A DNA stretch of 64,000 nucleotides from Amborella trichopoda (GCF_000471905.2 NW_006498507.1:2276471-2340470), one strand, 5' to 3'; counted from the stretch's first letter, positions 1 through 12,538 are shown. Made by a program: numbers and translations. The notes: generated by a model from the letters alone, not told the origin.

Positions 1-60
<60 letters not shown>
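1..60. repeat. (CT)n microsatellite in an ACP intron
   Basis: A nearly pure CT dinucleotide run opens the window and lies about 30 bases before the acceptor of the first visible acyl carrier protein exon. It may serve as an extended polypyrimidine tract. Being at the window edge, its full length is not visible. Confidence 0.95.
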
Positions 61-66
<6 letters not shown>

Positions 67-90
67 GCTTGTAATGAAATATTTTTGCAG

Positions 91-957
91 GCAAGTGGTT
101 CAAAGTTTGTCGCCATCAACAGTGGTCGTGCTGGATTTCCAGTGCTCCGAACCTCCCGGTTTTGCATCCAGTGTGCGGTATAGAGACCCATGTCTTTCTC
201 ACTAATACTTGGAATGAGTCCCTCAGGATGTTATTATCATTATTGTTATCATTATTATTATCGTTAGTTGTTTTCATTTGTAACAAAAAGAATGCTAACT
301 GATTTATTTGGTGACTGGATTGGATGAGCAGGCAAAGCCCGAGACTGTGAATAAGGTTTGTGAGATTGTAAAGAGCCAACTAGCGTTGGGTCCTGACACT
401 CTGGTTACTCCTGAGTCAAAGTTCTCGGCACTTGGTGCTGACTCTCTTGACACGGTAAAATGTTATATTCTCTCTCTTATATAGCTTCTCTATAAAACAC
501 CCCTCTCTCTCTCTACATGCTTATTTTTTTTTTATGTTAAGGGTGTGATGTTATGTTGAGTCATTCACATAACTCCTGGCTAAGACACCCTGCTAACCTG
601 CAAGACGCCCTACTAACCTGCACACACACTGTTTCTGTTCCCCCCCCCCCCCAATACACTCTCTCAAATGGAGATTTCCCCTCTTTGCCTTTCAAAACAC
701 ACATGCTGTCTTTCACACAAAAACAGAGCACCTCTCACTCTCTCTCTGTTCACTCTTTTGTACGAGGCACTCGCACACAAGACGAAGAAAGATGGTATTG
801 ATGATCACATGGTTTGTTGATACAGGTGGAGATTGTGATGGGATTGGAGGAGGAGTTTGGTATCACTGTTGAGGAAGACAGTTCTCATAACATAACCACT
901 GTCCAAGAAGCGGCGGATTTGATAGATAAGCTTGTTGAGAAGAAAGGTGTGGCTTGA
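91..957 (+). CDS. Plastid acyl carrier protein, 3' exons (partial gene)
   Basis: This is the 3' part of a nuclear gene for chloroplast acyl carrier protein, the small carrier that holds acyl chains as thioesters during type II fatty-acid synthesis in the plastid stroma. Three exons are visible at 91-177, 332-454 and 826-957, each with GT-AG borders, all joining in phase 0. The first encodes the end of a transit peptide, rich in Ser, Arg and Gly and ending in QCA. The second starts the mature protein (AKPETVNKV) and ends in GADSLDTV, where the Ser of DSL is the expected 4'-phosphopantetheine attachment site. The third encodes [12 protein letters not shown], the acidic helix that contacts fatty-acid synthase enzymes, and ends LVEKKGVA. 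The mature part is about 84 residues, the normal ACP size. The first exon with the start codon lies upstream of the window. No disabling change is seen. Which ACP isoform this is cannot be told from sequence alone. Confidence 0.95.
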
Positions 958-995
958 GAGAGAGAGAGAGAGAGGGAGAAAGAGGGAGAGAGAGA
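955..995. repeat. (GA)n microsatellite overlapping the ACP stop codon
   Basis: A GA-rich tract begins in the TGA stop codon of the ACP gene and fills the first 40 bases of its 3' UTR. The opposite-strand CT tracts at 1-60 and near 500 flank the same exons. Confidence 0.9.
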
Positions 996-1099
996 TTATT
1001 AGAATGCGTTGCATCGCTCCAAACGGTGTGGGCTCTGAAGTTTTCCTTAAGATTCGACTGTTCCATTGAATGTTGCATTAAACTTCTTGTTTTGGTTAG

Positions 1100-3800
1100 G
1101 TATTTATCTTAAATATGATGCCCAATGTTTAAGCTAAGCCTGTGTTTATTTCCAATGCTTTATTTGGGCTTGGCCCTACTTCTTTTTAATTTCTTTTGGG
1201 TTTTAATTATGTAGGTTTTTTAATTGTTTTCCGTCTTTTTGGAGCTTGGGTTTTTGTATGATATTAGTTACAGAAGCCCTTTAGGATTAGGACGCAGATT
1301 GAATGCATCATGGAAGTGCAAAGGTAGCATCTGAAATCATCACTTCTAAAGAAAAAAAAGCAACTGGGAATTATATGCTCCCTGAAGCTCTTGGATTCAT
1401 ATTAATAGATAGATTGGTTGGCAAAAACCAAACAAATTATGTGCAATTATAATTATGAAATTGAAAATCTTTTGATGGCTTGAAAATTCATGTACAATTA
1501 TAATTATGAAATTTCAAATTCTAAAAACAATGCAAATGTAGCAGATATGGAGATTTTTGAAAATTTTGAAAATTTTTTATTGCTAGAAAATCTATGTTCA
1601 ACTCTAATTATAAAATTTTAATTTAAAAAATAATACAAATTTATTAGATCTATAAATTTTTGAAAATTTTGAAAATAGACTATCCAAATAATTTATTATA
1701 GGATGCAGCATTTTTAAGACTTCAAATTTTTTTTGTTCTTTATATCCATGAGGTCTCAATTTAAAGGCTTCGTACTCTTTTTAACTGGATTTCAGGGGTG
1801 CACCTTACATCTACAGTATAAGATTGCAACCTTATAATTTTTTTCCTTTGGTTTAAAGGCCAATATAGCGGCGGCCCGCTTGTGTCTGTCGGGGATGTCA
1901 ACCTTATACTATTGAAGTAAGCTGCACTTCAAAACTATGCCGAAAATGTGCTGGAAAGCTTTGCAATAATATTAAAATCTGTTGCTTCCCTTAATTATGA
2001 AAATTTAAAGTTCTAGAGATGTGGTGACGATCAACTATATCTATAAACACTAAAAAATCTTGAACTTGGTCCAGATAATGTATTAGAAGATGAACTATTT
2101 TTAGTATTAGAAATCGCATGTTTTTTATGTCTATAATCTTAAGGTTGAGATGACCGATTTGAGAATTTTTCAGCATAAGAACAACCTTCTCCCGTCGGTT
2201 TTTTTAGTGCACTTACTTGTACACTGTCGCCCGTCGGTTTTTTTAGTGCACTTACTTGTACACTGAAAAGTTGGCACCTTCTTTAAAAAAATTTCCCGTC
2301 CTAAATCCCTTCGGTTCAAAGAACGATAGAGCGGCAGCCCGCTTTTGTCCTAGGCATTGTGGTCACATTAAAGCTTTTATGTTAATAATAAAAAATAGAT
2401 TGCCTTCAAGAAAAGGAAAAAGTTACAAGGATAATTCCTAGTTACAAGGATAATTCCTTGTAACCAGTAGGGTTGGACCTCAATAATGGAAAATAATTGA
2501 CTTCAAGAAAAGGGAAAAGGTTTTTAAGTGTAATGCCTTGTAGCAAGTACGGTTGAACTTCTAAAACCAACTAGAAGAGATTGTTGTGGCACTGGAGAAC
2601 TACAAAATTGGTCATATCGACCTCAGAATTATGAATATAAAAAGAAAAAGAGAAAGAAAATAAAAGAAAGGATTGTAAGTCTCAAGTGTATTACATATTG
2701 TAATACAAGTTTTTAAGCTTTATATGTACTGCATCTTGTAATAAAAGTTTTTAATCCTTAAATGTAGTGCGTCTTGTAATACCTGTGTGGGATTGTAAGT
2801 CTCAAATGTAGCATGCATTTTCAACCTATGCATATATGTGTGTCTGTGCGAGTAAAAAACTACTAATAGGTTGTCAACTAAAATGAATAGTAATCTAGAT
2901 TATGCTTCAGTTGTCAAATCTTGATCGAATGATAAAAAATACATGTTACTACTTGAATTATAATATTTTTCTACACAACAGATCATGATGAAAATTTGAG
3001 AGTGCTTACTAGAAATAAGGTGCACAATATATTTTCTAAAACTCAAAATGATCAAACTACCCCTAGAATATGGTAGGGGTAATTTGGTCACTATAAAATT
3101 TTAAAAATACTACTTTTTTTTTTTTCTTAATCTGATATGTAAAAATAAATATTGAAAATCAAATATTAACATATATCTTTTTAACTATCCAATCAAGATC
3201 TTATCGTTGGGAGCAAAACCTAGTATTTATTTTAGGTGACAACCTATAGGTAGCATGACCTGTAGGGGTGTGGCCGCTCTAAATTGGACCATGCAGACCC
3301 TTTTGGTTTGGGACCGACCCCATACTCCAACTGACATGATCACTATCCTTAATTGAACTAAAGTAGAGCAAGGTTTTTTTTTTTTTGAACAATTAGTTGA
3401 ACAAGGTTTTACCATTTAACCTGGAATTAGATACCTCCGAACTTCTTTCCTCTGCCCGGTTAATAGTCTCATCCCGTCCTAAAGAAAAAATAAAAACACC
3501 GAAAAGAAAGGTTATTTGCTCACATGGGACTGCATTTGAAATTCACAAATCACAACATTAATAGTTGCTTTGCTCTCTATTTATTTCCTCTGGAATCAAT
3601 CCCTCTCTCTCTCTTTTAGGACGAATGGTTAACAAATTTATTGCATCATCAAAATTTACAAAATCCCACTCTCTTTCATCACGATTCTAGTCCGAGTCAA
3701 TAATGGTTCAAATCCTGGTCATAAAAAAGCATGTGGTTTCGAAAAAATGCATGGATTTTATCAGGCATGTAATGCTTAAAGTGCCTAAGTGTAAAATCCT
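1100..3800. other. Intergenic DNA with decayed MITE fragments
   Basis: No gene is seen. The AT-rich stretch holds pieces of the same MITE family found near 8 kb, recognisable by an internal block resembling 'atagatctataaa...tgaaaattttgaaaat' (about 1490-1690 and 1930-2190). A 36 bp direct repeat (cccgtcggttttttt...) occurs twice at about 2193-2265. A block around 1868 recurs near 2330 (gcggc-gcccgctt). Another short duplication (agttacaaggataattcc) lies at 2420-2455. Confidence 0.5.
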
Positions 3801-3802
3801 TT

Positions 3803-4931
3803 AGGGGCCATTTGGACACCTGGAAATATATTATATGTGAAATATATTACTGGCGTAATATATTACCTGTAAATGGATGTTTACTGTTTAGGTAGTATTT
3901 AGATGCAACCTGGGAAATACATGGCTACTGTTTGGTTATGTCCGGAAGAAATATAGGAAATGCATTACCAACATTTTGCCGGCACTTGTCTATAAACTAT
4001 CATTTTTTTTTTTTGTCACAAAATTTCATGAAATACGGAATAAAAGTCATCATCACATCATTCCAAAAAGACTTTTTAATAATAACATCATCACTATCCG
4101 AAAAAAAATTTCTAATAATAACTTGTACTATTCTAATGTCATCATTACACAATTTATTACTTATTTTGCATGCCTTTGACACTTACATAGAATCACATGT
4201 TTTCTAATACGATTAAACTTTGATTTCAATATGACAAGTCATTGGAATAATATAGTTAGAATAACATGTTGTTATTGCGATAAGCTTTATTTTTATTTAT
4301 TTTTTATAGAAGTCTTTCAAATTTATATTTATATAATTTCAAATAAGCAATAAGTTTATGATACCAAATTTAAATCTTTATGCTACAAGTTAAAAAATGG
4401 GAAGAAGTCTGATTAGTAAACTAGAAAGTTTGGTCCTTGCGGTAGAAAATTTTGAGGCATTGGAGGAAACTAAATAGGTATCTTATTTGCATTTACTAAT
4501 CTCTTATGAGGATTATATTGGGTGAAATTTTTTATTATAATTGTGCTGTGTAAGTTCTTATGTTGGGTAAAATTTTTTATAATAATTGTGTTAGGGCTTA
4601 AAGATAAAAGAGGCTTAAAAAAAAAAAAAGTACAAATGAGATGCAGACCAGTTATTAGGGTTCAAGAGAGAGGGGATAGGCTTAGATAGAGAGGAGTACG
4701 CCAACCAAGTAGGCGAATTAGCAGAGAGACGCACGTGAAAGATTTCTAAAGAATACTCATCCGTGTAATAGATTCTTCACCTTTTCACCACGGTGTTTAA
4801 TGATTTTTGGAGAATCTCAAGTAATCTCACTCCATTTCTTTATTATAAAGTGTATCCAGACGGTAGAAATGTCATATTTCCTCGTAATCGATTGTTATGT
4901 AATAGATTTCTAAGTAACCAGACGACCCCTA
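3803..4931. mobile_element. Non-autonomous DNA element with terminal inverted repeats
   Basis: The left end (ggggccatttggacacctgg) and the reverse complement of the right end (ggggtcgtctggttacttag) match over about 30 bases with several differences. Both continue into similar AT-rich sequence with 'atatattac'. The termini resemble PIF/Harbinger or hAT MITE ends, but the flanks (TTA on the left, TAA on the right) do not give a clean target duplication. No transposase is visible inside. Class is inferred only from the termini. Confidence 0.5.
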
Positions 4932-5347
4932 AATATAATTGAGAACTCGTGTCATGGGTCAAGCAACACTGAGTAATGTAAGAATTGGGCTTGGGCTTGA
5001 GTGATTAGCAATTAATTTTAGCAATGCTGGTCTCAAGTTTGATTCCTACGGCTAAATTATGCAAAAATATACATATTTGCATATGTATAAATGAGATGGT
5101 CATCTATGGTACGTGGAATGCGTTATTTGAAACCATAATTACTATGTTTGTGTTACATTATAAAAAAAAAATAGAAAAAATATACCTTTTTTTTTAAAGT
5201 ATTAGTAGCAAACTCCAAAATTTTCTAAACCTCATCCATACCCATTTTTTTCACTATTTGAGAAAATTATCATTCATGGTAGTCTCAGATCCGTGAAGGC
5301 ATCACAACCGACCCATAACCGTGCTGGTCGTTGAGGGTTTAAATGTT

Positions 5348-6752
5348 GTTGTTGTCACATCCCAAGTTTATAGCACCAAAATTCCCGAGATGTGACAGTT
5401 TATTATTAAGGAACAAAACAATTTTTTAAATTTTTTTTTTTGCTATATATTATATTGCTGCAAAACAATTTCCCCATTCACAAACTTTCAGACTTGTACA
5501 AAGTCTATTTCACAGCTTATAATAACATGAGGAGTTATATATATAGAAGCAGAATTTCAGAGTATCGATTTTATTCTAATGCATATCATTAATAAACTTA
5601 TTTCTAATCTCACACATCTAATGTATTCCTCATTGGACAAATAAAATAGGTATGATACATAACTAAATGCAAGTGATTCATATTAGGATCCATTATAATC
5701 AAATTGGAGTAGTTTTAATTACTGTATTTGAGCATTAGGTATGATCAACACGCATTCATAACAACAAAAATCAAATCAACGTGCGTTCACGACGATAAAA
5801 TCCTGCAATATAAGCACTAACATCAGGTCTCAGGCCTTAGGCCCAAGGTTAGAACTTCTACTATTCTACAGGAAGAAGCACCACCAACGGAAAAATCCGT
5901 TGCATAGTGCCTTACACGCGCTTTGAGGCTTTTGATAGACAAGGGCCTTGCAAGACACGACCTTCTCATGTGCCCTTCTGACGAGAGAGCGTTATACTAT
6001 CAAAAGAGGACCCAATACGTAGTGCCACATATATTTTGGGGGGCGTAACCCTCCCAAATTCACTTTACCTCCTAGCTCCCTTCTTATCATCGGGAGCCAG
6101 GGAAAGGTCTCAACTTTCAGTACTATATCACATCATATCATAACAGGGGTATGTTTCCATGCGCCCATATCTTATCAAAAGCATGTTACCATGCTCACAT
6201 ATCTCATCACATATATCTCATTAGAAGCATGTTGCCATGCACACATATCCTATCGCATATATCTCATCAGAAGCATGTTGCCATGCACACATATCTCATC
6301 AGAAGCATGTTGCCATGCACACATATCTCATCGGAAGCATGTTGTCATGCACACATATTTTATCACACATATCTCATCAGAAGCATGTTGCCATGCACAC
6401 ATATCTTATCACACATATCTCATCAGAAGCATGTTGCCATGCATACATATCTTATCACACATATCTCATCAAACGATTATGAAACTTTTTAGAATAATCG
6501 CAGCAATATCGTTCATATGTACAACAGGAGTTGCTTGGAAGGAGTTTATAATCATGAATAAATTCGTTTTTCTTTTTGTAACTTTTGTAATATCAAGGTT
6601 ATATATATACGTTATGTACCTCGTACACAAAAAGCTTTTGAATGGCACCTTTTGTTTTGAGGCCATTTATACTAATAAAATTTTGAATCTATTATAATTT
6701 TTTAGGATAGACTATCGCATTCAAGAATTTTGGTATTAAGACTTGAGATGTG
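5348..6752. mobile_element. Possible element with TGTCACATCCCAAG-type inverted ends
   Basis: The segment starts with 'gtcacatcccaagtttatag' and ends with 'acttgagatgtgatag', which is its approximate inverted complement. It encloses the minisatellite at 6150-6478. No coding region is convincing. The ends suggest an old TIR element, but no clear target duplication is seen, so the boundaries are tentative. Confidence 0.3.
6150..6478 (+). repeat. Minisatellite, 32 and 46 bp units
   Basis: At least seven copies of a unit containing 'agaagcatgttgccatgcac' followed by 'acatatctcatc'. Spacings between successive 'gaagcatgttg' starts are 47, 32, 32, 46 and 46 bases, so there are two unit classes; the longer one carries an extra 'cttatcacacat'. 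Because the array contains few stops, all three plus-strand frames are open and give repetitive peptides rich in His, Ser and Ile. These are by-products of the repeat, not a gene. Confidence 0.9.
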
Positions 6753-6759
6753 ATAGGTG

Positions 6760-7740
6760 CGGCCCTTAAGTGACCACAGTTCTATTAGGACTGTAACGAT
6801 GGGGCAACATTAGAATTATCATAGTCCTTAGATAACCTTAATGATCACCTTGATTGACTATTTTTTCTAAGATCAAGGCGTATTTTATTTCTGGAAATTG
6901 GTCGCTAGGTTACTCTGCCCTATTTTCTTAAAATGAAGTCGATCCCGCGGATATTGTGTCAAACCGTCATCCAGTCTCTATTAAAGTTAGCCACACAAGG
7001 TGCTAGACCAGCTTCATTTTAGACCATAAAGTCGGCTGGACCGGCTTCTGGTCTCTATTAAAGCCAATCTGATATACAATGTGTTAGACCAGCTTCATTT
7101 TAAACCATGAAACAAGTCCGGACCAGCTTTTGGTTCCTATTGAAAGCCTGTCAGGTATATTGTGCCTGACTGGCTTAATTTTTTCCCTTGAGAGAGAGAG
7201 GAGGTTAAAAAAATGTGGGTTTCGAGTGGGTGGGTGGGGTGATGATCGATTTGCTGATTTTGCAGAATCTAAATAACCTTTGCCAGTTTTTTATGAGTTG
7301 ATATATGATATTTTTTCTTACCTAAAATACAGCTAAACAACAAATTACCATATTGAAGAGTAATGGTACATGTGTTAAAAAATGTTTAAGTTTAGAAATA
7401 CCCCATAAAGGGGAGCAACCTAACAAAATCTACTATTTATTACCTTGTTACTTTAAATTGGAATGAGCTATATTCTTAAATATTTTATTTCACAATTAGA
7501 AAATATTCTTAAATAATACATATCCTTCAGTAGAATACAAAAGTTAAGAAAGTACATGTTCTTGAAATTAAAATGTTTTGGATAACCCACTAAAATTTAA
7601 GGATTACATTGATCCTACATAGACAAAAAGAGAACTTTACTTATTGTGTATAGTGATAAATTAATTTCTATTTTCTTTGTGGTAATTTGAACAATTTGAT
7701 TTTAGGAACCTAGTACTTTAAGGAGCCACATGAGGGAACA
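6760..7740. other. Intergenic, partly repeated 'accagcttcattttagacc' blocks
   Basis: No gene is seen. Between about 6960 and 7170 a roughly 60 bp block (containing 'gaccagcttcattttagacc' and 'tggtctctattaaagcc') recurs three times in degenerate form. The rest is AT-rich and featureless to me. Confidence 0.4.
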
Positions 7741-7749
7741 TGACACTTA

Positions 7750-8393
7750 GGGTGTGTTTGACATAGAGATTTTTGGGGTGGAAGGGACTCTCCTACAAAT
7801 TATGAAAGACTGTTCTTCCATCATTTTTTATGGAAGAGAGGTCTTCCAAAAATGAACCCATTTTAACACTAAAAAAAGGGTGCAGTTGGCATACGGATGC
7901 ATCCGTAGCTGTAGAGGTAAGGTGCACCTTCCAATTTTATCATGGTATATAATTTTGATGTAAAATGTTTTTAGGATTATCTCAAAATTTATTTTTTATA
8001 TCTAATTATAAAATTTTAAATTTTAAAAATAGTTAAAATCACGTAGATCTATAAACATATAAAAATCTTGAAAATGGACATTGTAAATAATAGGTTGTAA
8101 AATGCACTATTTCTTAGACTTTAAATCTTTTTATTTTTCATGGTTATACATCTCGATGTCGAGATGATCTATCAAAGGGTTTTTCAACATTAAAACTATC
8201 TTTTCCGATGGAACTTTGATGTGCATCTGTAGTTCTACATTATAAGGTTGCATCCTCATATAAACTTTTTCCCTAAAAAAATGCTACACGAAAAGTCCCC
8301 TTTCCACTTTACAGCTTCCACACAGTAATATCAAACATGGAAGTGGGACATTTAACTCCTATTTTCATAAACTTCTACTTGTCAAACACGCCC
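7750..8393. mobile_element. Harbinger/Tourist-like MITE with TTA target duplication
   Basis: The left terminus 'gggtgtgtttgacatag' and the reverse complement of the right terminus 'gggcgtgtttgacaag' are near-identical. The element is flanked on both sides by TTA (7747-7749 and 8394-8396), the three-base duplication typical of PIF/Harbinger and Tourist elements. The 644 bp element carries no transposase. Most of its interior is a second, unrelated MITE (7878-8273), so this is a nested insertion. Confidence 0.8.
7878..8273 (-). mobile_element. 'GGTTGCAACC' family MITE, copy 1, nested in a Harbinger-like MITE
   Basis: About 400 bp, starting 'gggtgcagttgg' and ending 'tatataaactttttccc'. It shares internal blocks with the copies at 8530, 11351, 37258 and 40119: a 'gtgcatcttgtaa' type box, 'tttttatagatctact' type sequence and 'atgaaaatagattttcag' type sequence. 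It has no coding capacity. The superfamily is not known to me. Confidence 0.7.
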
Positions 8394-8431
8394 TTAGTTC
8401 TAATCAATGTATAGGGAATTTGGGAATCTGG

Positions 8432-8545
8432 TTAAGGTCATGGTGGTAGCACCACCTGAGCCTAAGTTACTTGTCTACGTTTTCATTCCCAATGATGCAT
8501 TTGAAAACCATTAACTATTTTTAAGAAGAAAAAGTTTATATAAGG
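8432..8545 (+). mobile_element. SINE-like fragment
   Basis: The block 'gtcatggtggtagcacca' followed by 'gagcctaagttact' and 'cattcccaatgatgcatt' recurs as a fuller copy at 46311-46450. The two blocks resemble the A and B boxes of a tRNA-derived SINE promoter, and an A-rich stretch follows. The copy runs directly into the next MITE. SINE assignment is an inference from this layout. Confidence 0.45.
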
Positions 8546-8921
8546 TTGCAACCTGAAAATGTAGAAATAAAGATGCACATCAAAAATCCATCGGAAAAAG
8601 TTGTTTTAATATTGAAGAACACTCTAATTGATAATCTCGACATCAAGATGTATGAATACGAAAGAAAAAGAGATTTTGATTCCTAGAAATAGTGCATCTT
8701 GTAACACATTATCTAGACCATTCATTTTCAAGATTGTCATATGTTTATAGATCTACTTGATTTTAACACTTTTTGGAGTTTAAAATTTTATAATTAGGTA
8801 AGAAAATAGATTTTCAGATAATCTTAAAAAAAAATTATACCAAAATTACATGTTATAATAAAATTTGGAGGCGTGCCTTATTTGGATTGTTTAAGGTTGC
8901 AACCTTATAAAAACGACACCC
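8530..8921 (+). mobile_element. 'GGTTGCAACC' family MITE, copy 2
   Basis: About 390 bp. The left end reads 'aaagtttatataaggttgca' and the right end 'aggttgcaaccttataaaaa' followed by 'cgacaccc', so the termini are inverted repeats carrying the palindrome ggttgcaacc. This is one of the clearest copies and is useful as a family reference. It has no open reading frame of note. Confidence 0.75.
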
Positions 8922-9735
8922 GGCCCGTACTGATCTACCCAAAAATCAAATTGTAATGAGAAGAATAATAGACCAATATCAATGTTTAATCCTTCGGTTG
9001 ATAACTATAAGCATGAGATGGCAATGTGAGCACTAGGAAAGTTGAAATATGAACGACGGGAAGGAGAATGAAATATTACAAACTAGAAATTCAAAATTAA
9101 TTATAAGTAGAAATGGTTGTCATCAAACTTCGAAACTGAAAGGGAAAGAGAGTCAAGTGTTGCACAAGCTCTTAGGAGGGAGGGAGAGAGAGAGAGATCT
9201 GGTGAGTCTTAAATTTTGATGGGTTTTATGATTTGGTTAAAGTATACTAGCAATGCTCTGCACATATTATGAGTTATTTAGATATTTTTATTTTTATTTG
9301 TGCTAAAAATTTATTTGATTGAACTTTTTTTAGCATTTTTTATTGTCAACTCATAAAATTTACTTAAGTCTATTTGATATAAAATTTACTTAAGTCTATT
9401 GTAGAGTTGTAAGATAGTATGATATAATTTTTTCTTTTTTTTATTAACGAAAAAGGAGTAGAGGGCCTTCTCCCTCACTGATTTACCAAAAAAATAATAA
9501 TATGATCAAGTGAAATCACTAGATATGTATAAATAACGAAGTTAAGTTTTCTATCTATTTTTTTGTTGAAATAGTGTGCGTCAAATCGATGGTTCTTTGG
9601 AGGCTTGGGGTATGCTCAGCTCAAAAGTTTGAATTATGATGCTACTGCAATAGTATAATAAGCAACCTATCAGAGCATATTATCTTTGGGCAAGTAATTT
9701 ATGTTAGAAAATTTTCATAGAATGTGTTAACCTTA

Positions 9736-9985
9736 TAATAGAGGTAATGTGCACCTAAAAAATATATTAGAGAAAATTATTCAACTGTTGAAAATCTACA
9801 ATTGATAATCTTGATCTTGGAATACATGGATATAGAGAAAAAGGATTTCAAATGTTTAAAATAATGCATCTTGTAACACATTAGCCAGAGTCTCTTTTCA
9901 AAAAAAATTAAGTATTTATAGATATGCACGATCTGCACTATTTTTTAAGCTTTAAATTTCATAATTAGACGAAAAATAAGTTTTT
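9736..9985 (+). mobile_element. 'GGTTGCAACC' family MITE, truncated copy
   Basis: It contains the family's internal blocks (gaaaatctacaattgataat, 'aatgcatcttgtaacacatt', 'aaattagacgaaaaataagt' type) in the same order as copy 2, but lacks clear termini. Confidence 0.55.
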
Positions 9986-9999
9986 AGGTAACTGAACCA

Positions 10000-11350
10000 A
10001 ACACACTATCTCTGTTCAGCTTTTTTTTGGTAATTGAGTAGGGATGACAGGCCCTACCCGTTTTTTGAATTAGTTAATAGTTTTTGAAAGTGTAAGTGGG
10101 AATAGAAGCTAAAATATGAAACTGAGGTACGGGGTGTGCTACCACTATAACCTCAGCCCCTTTACCAAAAGTGGTAATCAATGAGACTTTGGGTTCTTAT
10201 CTTTTAGTGAGAATGGAGTCAAATACCTCACCATAAAGCTCAACAATACTAAGGCCAAATCCGCATCCCATTATATCTCTGTTCAGCTTTGCTATATAAA
10301 GAGAGGCATCAAGAGATTACATATTTCTATGTTTGTGAGTTTACTATCTTCATGTCACATTTTTTCCATTTTTCTTTCTCTCTCTTTCAAACTCATATCA
10401 TTAAAGCTATTGCTTTTCTAATTCTCTCTTTTTATCATTGATGGTGGTGTGAAAGTGAAAGAGGACCTTCATTGTCATGAAAAAAACCGGGAAAATCCCT
10501 ACATTTGTGTGATTTCCTTTGGTCCTTGTTTTTACAAAAAAAGTAACAAATGAAATTGGATTTTAATAGCTCGTTACTTTTGTTCGCAAAGAAAGCATGG
10601 AATAATTCGGGTTGTAGGCCCCTTATTTGATACAAATATAATATTTGTTTTCTATCAAGACTTATTTGGATTCCTGGATTTTTCAATCCTGGAAAAAGTC
10701 CATCCTGGAATTGAGATTTCTTATAAATATCAATTCCCTGTTTGGATTACATCTGGTAGAAATCAATAAAATGCAAATTCTATGTTTGGATTGTTTGGAA
10801 TATCTCTCTTTTGGAAATGCAAATTCTTTCTCTCTATCTCTCTCTCTAAAAATTTTGAGGTACATATTGCCGAGGCTATCTCCAAAGCTCTGGGGATCCA
10901 TTTGTTCAACAAGTGAGTTCCGAAGGGCTCATGCTTTAAATGATCAAAGTAAAGCACATCTCTAAATGTTTTCAAAGGATGTTGTTCTTTACATAGAATC
11001 CTTTGTGAAATTATGAAATTTAAAGCTTAATAAATAGTGTAGATCTTACAAATCTAAAAACAATTGAGAATCTTGAAAATGAACCGTCTACAAGATGCAC
11101 TAACAAAAGATATTCCCCGTGCTCCTTTTTGGAATAGGGAGTTTGCTATTCATCCATGAGGTGGAAACCTTACTTGTAGAAGTATGATTGATATGTCCAC
11201 AAAGTCTATTTTAGTGAGACGCATGGGTTAAGAAAGTGTCAAAAAGTGAAAGATCTTTTGAGATGATATCTTAATCTACACCATTAAAAAAAAAAAAACA
11301 ACACTGATAGTGGGGATTACTGCAACTTTACCTTTATTAATATGAATAAC
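10000..11350. other. Intergenic, no gene recognised
   Basis: A SINE-like block in the reverse sense (tgctaccactataacctc) lies near 10135-10240, and a partial MITE fragment (gaaccgtctacaagatgcac) near 11000-11110. Open frames at 10435-10965 occur on both strands over the same bases and show no domain or codon signature, so I do not call them genes. Confidence 0.4.
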
Positions 11351-11734
11351 TTTATATAAGGGTGATGCTTTGAACAATTAAATTAAAGCGCACATCATAA
11401 ATTCACTAAAAGAGGTTGTTTTGATGCCAAAAAATTCTCAAATCGATCATCTTAACCTCAAGATATATGGACATGATAAAAATGGATTTTAAGTATTTGA
11501 ATTAGTGTTTCTTGTAATGTATTTTTTGGACTATCAATTTTCAAGATTTTCAAATGTTTATCCATCTGTTCAATCTACACTATTTTTAAAGCTTCAAATT
11601 TTATAACTAGATATGAAAATAGGTTTTCAAGCCATTTCAAAGATTTTCAATACTGAAACAATATCTTTCGATGTTATTTGAAGGTTTGTCTTACTTTGAT
11701 TGTTTAGGGCCTCATCTTTATACAAACCACACCC
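11351..11734 (+). mobile_element. 'GGTTGCAACC' family MITE, copy 3
   Basis: It begins 'tttatataagggtgatgc' and ends 'ctttatacaaaccacaccc', the inverted version of the family terminus. Internal blocks match the copy at 37258 closely (aaaagaggttgttttgatgc on the left, 'tgattgtttagggcct' on the right). Length is about 384 bp and there is no coding content. Confidence 0.75.
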
Positions 11735-11749
11735 CTATTAGTAAGGTTG

Positions 11750-11941
11750 GACCCAAACACTATTCGAGTAACGCCCAAGTCCGGTAATATTTTTTGGGTT
11801 CCAATATATAGAATATATTTAAATATGGTTAAATAAATAGATATTTTATTTTTGGGTCGGGTCCGGGTTCGGGTCTGGGTCCAATATCATTTTTCGGGTC
11901 TATATCCAGTCGGACCCGACCCGGGCCAGTGCCACCCCTAC
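11750..11941 (-). mobile_element. Truncated hAT-type MITE (GGGTCC-rich)
   Basis: The right end, read on the minus strand, is 'taggggtggcactggcccgg', matching the start of the intact element at 12539. The interior is rich in gggtc/gacccg steps as in that element. The left end has no matching terminus. Confidence 0.55.
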
Positions 11942-12538
11942 AAGGGGAATAGAATGGAGCTTTTAATAAACGCGAAAAGGTCAACAAATCAATTCCATAA
12001 ATTCCTGCTAAAAAACTAGGAAACAAATAGGGTTCTCCAAAAAGTAAGGCATAGCGTGCTCCCATAGGAGCATACACTTACTAGTTACTACTTCAGATAA
12101 ACGACTTTTGGGAACCACTTTAGGATCACCAGATGAGTACTTAAAAAGGAATTTGATTTTTGAGTTCTTAAACATTTAGATTTGATAGTTCAAATTTAAA
12201 TGATTTTCATTTAACTTAGGATGGAATTATTTACACACTACAGGCCTTTAATTAGTATATATACATTGTAGCAAGTCAAAAACACGAAGTCTTAATAGTC
12301 TCTTTGTCCGAAGTGAAGGGAACTTGAACTGAAACTGTATCTTTTTTTCTGATCTTTTACTCTAATTGGGTTTGAGTTTGAATTGCATTTGATGAGATGA
12401 AGCTTGCAGCTGTGTTGAGAATTGGGATCGCGGCTTGGTCCGGTCATCAAACCCAAAATATCATAAAACTGATCAAAATTGACGGTTGATTATTCATACT
12501 AGTTTGGGAGCCAATTTTACCAGTTTATAAGCTCTTAT

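Noticed and set aside
6150-6478. CRISPR-like spacing of short repeats
   Set aside because: The whole unit repeats and there are no unique spacers; the genome is eukaryotic.
6191-6697. A 168-residue plus-strand open frame with a repetitive His/Ser/Ile peptide
   Set aside because: It is the translation of a minisatellite, all three frames are open there, and nothing supports expression or a start context.
10435-10975. Several small frames on both strands
   Set aside because: They overlap each other, lack splice or domain signals, and sit in repeat-rich DNA.
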